A stretch of DNA of 64,000 bases from Diploscapter coronatus (taxonomy: Eukaryota; Nematoda; Chromadorea; Rhabditida; Rhabditidae): assembly GCA_964036155.1 (NCBI GenBank), contig OZ038423.1:64495249-64559248 (forward strand). The letters are read 5' to 3'. Within the stretch, counting starts at the first letter, position 1. Each line of letters starts with the position of its first letter. The notes below the pieces were generated by a model, which was not told the origin of the DNA, did no database searches, and saw only the letters and a list, made by a program, of their open reading frames with translations. The position numbers and the translations under genes were made by a program. Of this stretch, positions 10,954 through 19,627 are shown piece by piece.

Positions 10954-10960
10954 TATAAAA
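10954..10960 (+). promoter_or_regulatory. TATA box of the ABF gene
   Basis: TATAAAA lies 51-57 bp before the ABF start codon. It leaves room for a transcription start about 25-30 bp downstream and a short leader. No AG acceptor precedes the ATG closely, so this mRNA may keep its own 5' end. Confidence 0.6.
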
Positions 10961-11010
10961 GCCTAGCGTTCTCAATGGTCTCTACACTCATTCGAGTCAC
11001 TTTCGAAGAT

Positions 11011-11754
11011 ATGAAGTTCTTCCTCACCTTCGCCTGCTGCTGCTTCCTCGCCATTTCGATGGTCCATTCGGCACTGGCCGATGGATCGAGTGGGTTGAGC
11101 TGCGCCGTTGGAACCAAAGGCAATCCGTCATGTGCCCTGTCGTGCAAGCTGCAGGTAAATTCTACTATTGCCTTAGAATGATCTAAAAGCTTTTGTGCCG
11201 CATGCTTGCATATCTTAATGAAGTCTGAAATCATTTTATTCAAATCTCTAGCAATTATTCTAACATGTAGTTATCTAAAAATGTGTGTGTGCATTTCATA
11301 ATTTTAAAAGTGAGTTTTTGTAGGGCTGTGACGTCGGAAACTGCAACGCGGACGGTGCCTGTGCCTGCTCAGGATGCAAGGTCTCTGTACCAGAGAAGTT
11401 AGCCGACTGCGAACCGACGTGCCGTGCTGAATGCACTCAGCAAGTAAGCTAGCTTTATTTTTGATGTGTAAAATTCCGATGACGCACTTTTACTTTGTTC
11501 GAATGTTCTTACGAACTACACTAATAAGGAAAATTTTTTTCTGAATACCGATTATTTTAATAAAACTGTATGTTACTTAAAATATATAATGAATCTTTAA
11601 TGTTTTGCAGCATTGCGGAGGGTTTATGTGCAACGACGCCGTTTGCATCTGCTTCAACTGCCCCGCTGAGGAGTTCTCTCTTCGCATCGGCACGGCCTAC
11701 AACAAGGCGCCGACTCATCCCAAATTCATCAGCTCCAACAAAATCACTGTTTGA
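11011..11754 (+). CDS. Secreted antibacterial factor (ABF/ASABF type) with two tandem CS-alpha-beta domains
   Basis: Three exons (11011-11154, 11324-11443, 11611-11754) give 135 codons. A signal peptide (MKFFLTFACCCFLAISMVHS, cleavage near ALA-DG) is followed by two eight-cysteine domains joined by KVSVPEKLAD. Domain 1 follows C-x9-C-x3-C-x4-C-x4-C-x5-C-x-C-x2-C. Domain 2 is C-x3-C-x3-C-x4-C-x4-C-x4-C-x-C-x2-C. The CxxxC, CxC and final CxxC spacing is that of nematode ABF peptides, which are secreted antimicrobials that disrupt bacterial membranes. Both introns fall just before the fourth cysteine of their domain, so the gene arose by internal exon duplication. A 30-residue Cys-free tail follows. 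Known ABFs usually have one domain. Antimicrobial action is inferred from the fold. Confidence 0.85.
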
Positions 11755-13305
11755 TTTCGGATGATCGGATGATCGACTAACTCAAACACGGTTTTATAAC
11801 AACATACAGTACCAGCCAAAAGTTATGCGAACCCTATGATTTTATGAACCACCGCATTTATGCTAATTGGCAAATTTTACAATTGTTTGGCGTGTAAAAA
11901 TGTAGGATTTTTGCAACCTTTCAATTATTAACAGGCTTGAACAATGATATCGTTGGCTTTTTCAAAAAAATCGCTACAAAAATAAAATATTCGATTCGCA
12001 TAACCTCTGGCCGGTACTGTATTTTTGTATTCATCCAAAATTGTTGATGCGCATGAACAATAAATATTTTTAAATGCATTTATGGCCAGTGTGGATTTCA
12101 AAAATTGATTTCTATGAAATCTCAACTCTTGTCATCATGATTTTTATTCGATAATTTTTATTTTTGAGATATTTGTTTGATGAAATAATTAAAAATTGTC
12201 GTTTGATCTGCAGAGTGGGTTCTTATTATAGAACTATGATCTGAGAAATCAAATAAGCACACTCTCACGCGGGTGAAGTTGAATAGCGATGTTAAATATC
12301 GAACTTGCACGATTGAAGACGAAATACAATTTAATGGGCCTGCTTGCGTTAATTTTAATTGCCATCGTCCACAGATTTCCACTATAAATGGCTAGTGAGC
12401 TTGCTGATTTAGCACAAAACCTTTATTACCTCTACTATATAATTCTGTAGCCACTGATGCTGCTATCAAAAGTTATGCATTGTGTACTTTTGAAAAGTGA
12501 CTTTCGAACAGGTTATCATCAATAATTTTATTCTAAAATATGCAACACATTCAGTTCTACAAGAATATACTAGGTGTTTTCGAATGGAATCGCTGTACAC
12601 TTTTAGGAATTAATTTTTTCTCGAAATTTCGTTGACGGCTAATTTTCGAACGATTTCAGAACAATTTCCCGTATAAATCTTTAAATTTGATCTTCGCTGT
12701 TGTGATAATCAAAGTTACGAAATGTGCTAATTGAGCAATAGCGATTTAATGAGATCTTTCGATTTTACTAAATTCAGAAATCTAAGCTTTGCAACGCAGG
12801 TGATAATACTTTGCAAACATTCATATTTGAGTAGACTAAGATCAATGGCATTTAAAAGTTCGTTAAAGTCATCATTAATGCATATTTGATTTGACTTGAT
12901 ATTAGAACAACTAATTACAATAGGCACCATTAGTCGAGAAATTCTACCTGTCGATTTGCGAAGTTGGTGAACTTTATATATTTCACCTGTCTTTTTCCAA
13001 TTAAAAGATTCTTTTCTATGCATAAATAATAAGTAAACTAAAAACCATCTGTCCTTTGAATTCCATCGACTAAAAGATCGATGAGCAGACTCTTTTGAGT
13101 TATAAAATTCAAGTTATGTTCGTATCAGGGTTAATCTTATTTAACAAAATCATAACTTGACCTGTCAACATAGCCTTCCAAGATCCTAATTTTAAAGATA
13201 TATTTTATCTAAACCTACATTCATTTCAGAAAATTTCTTATTGTGCGAAATAGTTATTAGTTCTGATAAATCTTCTTATATTGGTTTACAGCAAATAGTA
13301 TCAAT
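11755..13305. other. Intergenic region after the ABF gene
   Basis: AT-rich sequence with no recognisable exon. An AG acceptor (TTTACAG) at about 13291, 15 nt before the receptor ATG, is a candidate trans-splice site for the next gene. Confidence 0.5.
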
Positions 13306-15894
13306 ATGGAAACTACTACGGAAGTTACTACTGAAGGTGATCATATTATTAAAATTGCAAAGAAATTGTTAAATGATTTTACTAAAAAATTGTAGTCCTG
13401 GAATTGTTGCTACATTTCCAAGAAAGCGTTGCGTCATTTTCACGTTATATCGTTGTGACAATTCCAAATCGTCAAAGTTGCAAAATCGGCGTTTTGGAAT
13501 TGTCGCAACGAGGCGAAATAGTATGCAGGGATAGGAGAGGGTAAAGAATGCTCTCTCGCTTTTATACACTATTTCGCCATGTTGCGTCGTTGCGACAATT
13601 CCAGAACGCCGCAAAATCTAATAAAACATTTCAGATATCGTTATCATTAGGTGGGTGGTAAAAGTTCTTTCTGTTGTATTTTTATGTATTGGAATACCTG
13701 CCATAATACTACAAACTTTACTGGCATATTCCTTTCGCATTACTGATGAAAAACGAGAGGTAAGTCATGTTATTTTTGTAGTAAAATTTGTTTATGGCAA
13801 GCAGTAAATATTAAATTGACATTAACCATTAATTTAAAATTATTTTATCTAGAGTAAACTTCTTTTTCAATGATAAAATTAGTCTTTAATTTCTGTAATA
13901 TTTTCCTCGCAATTCTTGCCATCAAAATGTGAGGTGCTGGGAATGTTATCAAAAGTCGTCACACATGTACCTATTTAAAATGACTATTGAATAGAACAAC
14001 AGTTAAATGAAATATTAAGAAATAGTGCGAAGAAAATAGGAAAAACTAAACGTCTTTCATCACATCATTCAAAATAAATGACTAATAATTCGAAAATTGC
14101 CTACCTTTTTCTTAATTCACATTTACTTAATAATAATTCGACTATACTTTCAAATGACTAATTTCAGGCGCCATATTATCCGATACTAATCAAATTTCGT
14201 GCATTTTCATACCTGTTAATTTTTATATGGTTTATTATAGCTCTTTTATTAGTATGGACATTAGTAGTTGCAAATGCAAACTCAAACGGCAAGTACATCA
14301 CGTATTGCAAATTATCTTTTTTACTAAGAGTTTTTAATCTTTTTCTTACGTGTTCTTAACAATAAGACTGAGTTATTTTAAAAGTGATAACTATTAGTTT
14401 ATCTCATCATTCTATATAGATTCGAATGGTAAAAACTCCTCGAACTTTATTAAGTTAAGTAATTTATATACATATATTTACTTTTAGAAAATATAATTAT
14501 TGCGGTGTACTTTCTTGTTGAAGTAGCGATTACTGGTATTATTTCTGGAATTTCTTTCCTTATATTAGTACCATTTATTTGCTACTCATTATCATTACTG
14601 AATATATGTCTAGTTCTACAAAGATATGCGTTGCTGTATGACAATAAAACACTTACAAGAATTCTGACCAAGTGGGTTTCAGTGTGAAGCACCGGCTTGA
14701 AATATAATTATATGACGGAAGGGATAGGCCGGAATGAAATTTGTATATTTTCGAAATCGGAATCAGAATTCCGGCCCACCCCTGGAAAGAATAGTAAAAA
14801 CAACTTTTCTACTGAAATCCAAAATGTAGCATATTTTATTCAGGATGCATTGTAATAGCATACTTTATTTTAATCAAAAATTTAGAAATTACCTGCACAA
14901 AATCATATGGATTGTTTTGATCTTCAGCGGCATTATTTCAGCTATTCAAATAGCAATAATTTGCGACATTCTCTATTTTAAAGGTGATGATTCGTATGCA
15001 AGATATGTGCAGGTTAGCGAATAATATATCGTAAATTAATTAATTATCACATTTTTCTTAGCTAATTGGTATGGGCATCGATATTTGTGCACTTCTTTCG
15101 ACATTGGCATATTTTGCATTTTATCATAAATTTCAAAGCCTCACAAAATTATCAAGCCGAAACTATGGACCAGAAAATCGACGAATTCTATATCAGATGA
15201 TGCCGTTTGCTTTCCAGCATGTAATATTTTGTCATTCTTTGTGAAGTTTCCGTAAAACCTCTAATTGAAATCCCGTGGCTTTTAGTTTCAACCCCTATTT
15301 TCGAAAAATTTTCAATTTTCAATTAGTCAGATCTTGTTATCTTGTGATCATAGAAACTTACGATCAAAAGAAAAAAATACGCCACACATTCCAAAGAATA
15401 TTATATAAACCATTTCTTTAGATGATTTGAGTTTGGCAATGTGTAGATTTGAAATGTTGTGAGAAGTGCGTCTATTTTAGGGGGTTTCAACTATAAAGGC
15501 TTTACGGTATGTAAAAAGATGTATTATTTAGATTATATCTCTATTACTCAGCTGCGTTTTATTTAAATATGAATATTCATTGGGTAGCTTGATTTTTTTC
15601 AAACATGATCCTGAAGACGATTACACAATATTTGTAATCTATATTTATAGTTTTATAAAATTTATCGATACATATTTGTGGTCGATAACGATACCGCTCT
15701 CATTTGCAATTTCTAGTCCTACCAGACGAAAAGCTATAAGCAACCTACTTCGCATTCGGTGAGAAATTAACGTTTCTTGGGAATTTTATTATGAAATGAT
15801 AATTCTGTTTAGAAGAAAAAAACAAATTTCACCGCAACCATTAGTCCAAGTCTCGACTGTGGAGCGGTCAGCAATGACTCAAGTTTCGTCGTAG
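13306..15894 (+). CDS. Seven-transmembrane serpentine receptor, chemoreceptor-like
   Basis: Eight exons (13306-13336, 13635-13759, 14168-14288, 14488-14683, 14844-15012, 15062-15220, 15532-15758, 15813-15894) close to 369 codons. Hydrophobic helices include VVFLCIGIPAIILQTLLAY, YLLIFIWFIIALLLVW, GIISGISFLILVPFICY, IIWIVLIFSGIISAIQI, GIDICALLSTLAYFAFY, ISLLLSCVLF, and a last helix with TYLWSITIPLSFA followed by SSPTRRKAI. That proline-containing last helix with a basic tail is typical of nematode serpentine receptors. I cannot assign a named family (str, srh, sra and others). Intron 3 starts GCAAGT (GC-AG). A 9-nt microexon at 14420-14428 could be inserted in frame. An AAATAAA signal directly follows the stop. 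Intron 1 hosts a large hairpin element. Confidence 0.75.
13484..13613. repeat. Large hairpin (foldback element) in receptor intron 1
   Basis: The arms GGCGTTTTGGAATTGTCGCA and TGCGACAATTCCAGAACGCC are inverted copies that continue inward through GGCGAAATAGT and ACTATTTCGCC. Only a short central region remains unpaired. A related fragment (GGAATTGTTGC, GACAATTCC) precedes it at 13394-13480. It has no coding capacity. Confidence 0.75.
14721..14783. repeat. Short palindromic repeat, GGCCGGAA...TTCCGGCC type
   Basis: A 63-bp segment begins GGGATAGGCCGGAATGAA and ends TTCCGGCCCACCCC, so its ends pair. A relative with the same end logic (GGGCTGGGCGGAA...TTCCGTCTAGCCC) lies at 43463-43523. It looks like a very small MITE family. 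Confidence 0.55.
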
Positions 15895-16731
15895 AAATAA
15901 AGTGCTAAAATATAATTCTATTATCTCATTCCTATTTGTTATAATATTTCATTCCCAAATAAATTGTATCAATTTAAATGTCGTCAGTCGATGAATGTTT
16001 AATGTACTAAAATCGAATAAATGCATCTGTCCATTCGCATGATTTTACATTGGCGTTCATTTCTAGAATGTATCAGAAGTAGATAGAATAACATCTGTAA
16101 TTTTACAAAAATAATCGACCACAAGACTCATAAGATTGAAGTTCTCCATTTTATGTGTCGAATAGCTCGAAATTTACAGGGTATTCACAAAATTATGCCA
16201 TAATTTAATTTACTATTGCTTCAGGATATCAAATTTAAAATAAATATTAGCCATTCGAAGGCTATTGTCAAAGATTCGACTACAAGTCCTCAATATGGTA
16301 ATTCATTATCAAATGATAATACATATTCAATTATGTGGTTTTTCTAGGTTCAATGCCACTCGAAAACCCATCATTTTCATATTTGAATTGATGCTGCTTT
16401 ATCCTCATTTGTTGCCAGTTATTACAATCCCTCTGATATTTGTGCAAATTTTCATGAAATATTCGATTCATATGTTAGACAAGAGAATGATGTTAGTCTC
16501 AATGATATCAATTGTTATAATACATTCTTAATTCAAGCGAAGCAACAAAATGGGTCTTTTCAGGGAAAAAACCTTTCTTTTTGGCTTTCAAATAAAATTT
16601 TATTTATGGAAAATTACCAAGAATAATGATTTTTGCAACTTGAGGCTCTTTATCCGATATTGCTGCAACTTCAAAGGTTCACTTATTTGATGATCTTCTT
16701 TTATATTTTAATCCTAATTGTATTTGGTCCG
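15895..16731. other. Region downstream of the receptor with a possible membrane-protein exon remnant
   Basis: After the AATAAA signal the sequence is AT-rich. A TTTCTAG acceptor at about 16347 opens a frame to 16531 encoding a hydrophobic stretch (LLPVITIPLIFVQIF, then MMLVSMISIVIIHS). It resembles part of a serpentine receptor but has no partner exons. It is probably a remnant; this is a weak call. Confidence 0.3.
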
Positions 16732-17020
16732 AAATCACTGAGTTATCTGAAATAAACCCCTCATTGATACAAACTCGACCTAGTATTTTTATTATTTTGC
16801 AAATTATCATGCAATAATAACAAGTGAATAAATCTTGCGTTTTTTTTAATCCAAAACGATTGCTTTCTCTTGCAATTTGTCTTTTTAGATGTTAGTATGC
16901 ATGAGAGAATATCTGTCTATTTTATTGATTTTTTGTTGAAACTAAACCAATATGCGATCATTTTGAGATACACAGATCATCATAAAGATTGAGTTTATTT
17001 TTTTGAAATCATGATATTTT

Positions 17021-17112
17021 GCTTCCATTTGGAAGCGTTCCAAAATTTCGTTAGACCACTTCTTTCGAAGAGTCAGAACGTCGTTAATACCTCAAACTTG
17101 GGTAATTAAACC
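17021..17112 (-). ncRNA. SL1 spliced-leader RNA, pair 2 minus-strand gene (3' stem type B)
   Basis: Leader, GT donor (GTATTAACGACG), CTCTTCGAAAGAAG hairpin and AATTTTGGAA are as in the other copies. After the Sm box the 3' stem is GCTTCCAAATGGAAGC instead of the AGCCTTCC...GGAGGGC type. The 3' end is estimated from this stem. Confidence 0.92.
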
Positions 17113-17335
17113 GAAGCTATCGGTGAAAATCGGGAAATATAGACATTTCGTCGCTTATGTCAAGCAAGAGTGCATTTGTTTCTCTTCATTGTCTAGTTTC
17201 TCTCAGTTGTCAGCCTCCTCTAGTCAATTGTCAGCTAGTCTCTCGCTGGAGAGGGAAAGAACTAAAGATACAAAGCGTTCTTGCTTGGAATACAATGCAA
17301 AGTGTCTATATCTGCCAATTTTCATCGATAGCTTC
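17113..17335. promoter_or_regulatory. Shared divergent promoter of SL1 pair 2
   Basis: 223 bp separate the two leader starts. CTTGCTTG elements lie about 55 bp upstream of each start (17157-17168 region for minus, about 17279 for plus). The proximal TTCATCGATAGCTTC is conserved at the plus start. No TATA box is seen, consistent with a Pol II snRNA-type promoter. Confidence 0.7.
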
Positions 17336-17430
17336 GGTTTAATTACCCAAGTTTGAGGTATTAACAACGTTCTGACTCTTCGAGAGAAGTGGTCTAACGA
17401 AATTTTGGAACAGCCTTCCACAGGAGGGCA
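17336..17430 (+). ncRNA. SL1 spliced-leader RNA, pair 2 plus-strand gene (3' stem type A)
   Basis: The 22-nt leader, donor GTATTAACAACG, CTCTTCGAGAGAAG hairpin and AATTTTGGAA Sm box are intact. The 3' stem is AGCCTTCCACAGGAGGGC. Its divergent partner at 17021-17112 uses the other stem type. Confidence 0.92.
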
Positions 17431-17940
17431 CAAATGAATTAAATGATCGAAGCAAAAACCTCATGTTTGTGTCAGTCATATAGAATATTCGCAAAGTTTA
17501 TTGGTTTCCATTGTTTCAGAAACTCGTGAAATATTTCGTAATAATTCTAGCCAAGTGCTAAGGAATACAGATGGAAGAATAGGACAGTGTACAGCATTTA
17601 TTCACGAAACATTATATAAGCCCTGAAGAAGTGACTCCTTTCACTCGGTCCGGAATCAGTGAGTTATCATTGTCGAAGCCCCTCATTGATACAAACTCGA
17701 CCTAGTATTTTTATCATTTTGCAAATTATCATGCAATAATAACAAGTGAATAAATCTTGCGTTTTTTTAATCCAAAACGATTGCTTTCTCTTGTAATTTG
17801 TCTTTTTAGATGTTAGTATGCATGAGAGAATATCTGCCTATTTCTATTGATTTTTTGTTGGAATTAAACTAATATAGTCATTTTGAGATACAACACATGA
17901 AGATATGAATATTGAGAGTTTTTTGGACTCATAATCTTTT

Positions 17941-18032
17941 GCTTCCATTTGAAAGCGTTCCAAAATTTCGTTAGACCACTTCTTTCGAAGAGTCAGAACA
18001 TTGTTAATACCTCAAACTTGGGTAATTAAACC
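17941..18032 (-). ncRNA. SL1 spliced-leader RNA, pair 3 minus-strand gene (3' stem type B, one mismatch)
   Basis: Leader, donor and Sm box are intact. The 3' stem reads GCTTTCAAATGGAAGC, giving one mismatch compared with the pair 2 and pair 4 type B copies. The 3' end is estimated. Confidence 0.9.
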
Positions 18033-18254
18033 GAAGCTATCGGTGAAAATCGGGAAATATAGACATTTCGTCGCATATGTCAAGCAAGAGTGCATTTGTT
18101 CCTTTTCACTGTCTGGTTTCTCTCAGTTGTCAGCCTCCTCTAGTCAATTGTCAGATAGTCTTCGCTGGAGAGGAAAAGAAACGCAAATAGAAAGCGTTCT
18201 TGCTTGGAATACAACGCAAAGGGCTGATATAATCAACATTTCATCTGTAGCTTC
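18033..18254. promoter_or_regulatory. Shared divergent promoter of SL1 pair 3
   Basis: 222 bp between leader starts, with the same paired CTTGCTTG elements about 55 bp from each start. On the plus side the proximal block is TTTCATCTGTAGCTTC, slightly diverged from TTTCACCGATAGCTTC. Confidence 0.68.
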
Positions 18255-18349
18255 GGTTTAATTACCCAAGTTTGAGGTATTAATAACGTTCTGACTCTTC
18301 GAAAGAAGTGGTCTAACGAAATTTTGGAACAGCCTTCCATAGGAGGGCA
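18255..18349 (+). ncRNA. SL1 spliced-leader RNA, pair 3 plus-strand gene (3' stem type A)
   Basis: The leader, donor GTATTAATAACG, CTCTTCGAAAGAAG hairpin and AATTTTGGAA are present. The 3' stem is AGCCTTCCATAGGAGGGC, with a C-to-T change in the loop relative to pair 2. Confidence 0.92.
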
Positions 18350-18859
18350 CAAATGAATTAAATGATCGAAGCAAAAACCTCATGTTTGTGTCAGTCATAT
18401 AGAATATTCGCAAAGTTTATTGGTTTCCATTGTTTCAGAAACTCGTGAAATATTTCGTAATAATTCTAGCCAAGTGCTAAGGAATACAGATGGAAGAATA
18501 GGACAGTGTACAGCATTTATTCACGAAACATTATATAAGCCCTGAAGAAGTGACTCCTTTCACTCGGTCCGGAATCAGTGAGTTATCATTGTCGAAGCCC
18601 CTCATTGATACAAACTCGACCTAGTATTTTTATCATTTTGCAAATTATCATGCAATAATAACAAGTGAATAAATCTTGCGTTTTTTTAATCCAAAACGAT
18701 TGCTTTCTCTTGTAATTTGTCTTTTTAGATGTTAGTATGCATGAGAGAATATCTGCCTATTTCTATTGATTTTTTGTTGGAATTAAACTAATATAGTCAT
18801 TTTGAGATACAACACATGAAGATATGAATATTGAGAGTTTTTTGGACTCATAATCTTTT

Positions 18860-18951
18860 GCTTCCATTTGGAAGCGTTCCAAAATTTCGTTAGACCACTT
18901 TTCTCGAAGAGTCAGAACGTTGTTAATACCTCAAACTTGGGTAATTAAACC
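18860..18951 (-). ncRNA. SL1 spliced-leader RNA, pair 4 minus-strand gene (3' stem type B)
   Basis: Leader and donor GTATTAACAACG are intact. The hairpin reads CTCTTCGAGAAAAG, one change from other copies. The Sm box AATTTTGGAA and the stem GCTTCCAAATGGAAGC follow. The 3' end is estimated. Confidence 0.91.
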
Positions 18952-19276
18952 GAAGCTATCGATGAAACATGGATTATATCAACACTTTGCGTTATATTCC
19001 AAGCAACAATGCAATTCGAATCTTTTACTGTCTGGTTTCCTCTTTGTTTCATCATTTTCTTTCTTTTTCCTTCTCAAATAGATGCCCTATTTTTCTTATT
19101 GGCCGGAGGGAGAGAAAGAGTAGAGAGTGAGTATTAGTTAGATAAGGAAAGAGTCAGGCGAAAGCGGAAAGAGCGAGAAAGGTGAAGAGAAACCAGGCAG
19201 TAAAAGATTCGAATTGCATTGTTGCTTGGAATATACGATGAAATGTCTATATCTGCCGATTATCATCGACAGCTTC
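18952..19276. promoter_or_regulatory. Enlarged palindromic promoter region of SL1 pair 4
   Basis: At 325 bp this region is about 100 bp longer than the other three. It contains a perfect inverted repeat of about 35 bp (CAACAATGCAATTCGAATCT and onward on the left at about 19000, its complement ending at about 19228). A pyrimidine-rich then purine-rich centre lies between the arms. PSE-like GCTTGGAATATA sits about 52 bp from both starts. Confidence 0.7.
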
Positions 19277-19369
19277 GGTTTAATTACCCAAGTTTGAGGT
19301 ATTAACAACGTTCTGACTCTTCGAAGGAAGTGGTCTAACGAAATTTTGGAACGCTTCCAAATTGGAAGC
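19277..19369 (+). ncRNA. SL1 spliced-leader RNA, pair 4 plus-strand gene (3' stem type B)
   Basis: The leader, donor GTATTAACAACG, CTCTTCGAAGGAAG hairpin and AATTTTGGAA are intact. The 3' stem is GCTTCCAAATTGGAAGC. It is the only plus-strand copy with a type B stem. Confidence 0.91.
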
Positions 19370-19627
19370 AGTATTCTGACTATTGATCATCATAATATTT
19401 CTTGATTACCTATCGAAGACGTTGAAGTTTTGCATATTATGAAAATTTTTACTCAATAAAACATATTACAACGCTGAGATCACTGAATTTAACGAATGAT
19501 ATCTTCATCAATGTTTGACGATGCAATTATTAACGAGTTAATTATAAATAGTAACGAAATAGATAATAACTGAATGGACCCATAATGTCGCTTGTCGATT
19601 AAGTCGCTGAACAAGTTGATAAATTGC

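Larger units (their letters stand above)
16732..19369. repeat. Tandem array of three ~919-bp units, each with one divergent SL1 RNA pair
   Basis: The minus leaders start at 17112, 18032 and 18951, that is 920 and 919 bp apart. The plus leaders start at 17336, 18255 and 19277. The sequence from CCCTCATTGATACAAACTCG (about 16757, 17679 and 18599) to the next SL gene is nearly identical in the second and third copies and similar in the first. The last unit has a longer promoter region. Confidence 0.9.

Noticed and set aside
9720..18261. Repeated small open frames of 60-96 codons across the SL1 loci
   Set aside because: They recur because they translate the SL RNA genes and their shared promoters (for example frames with LLIPQTWVIKPK); not protein genes.
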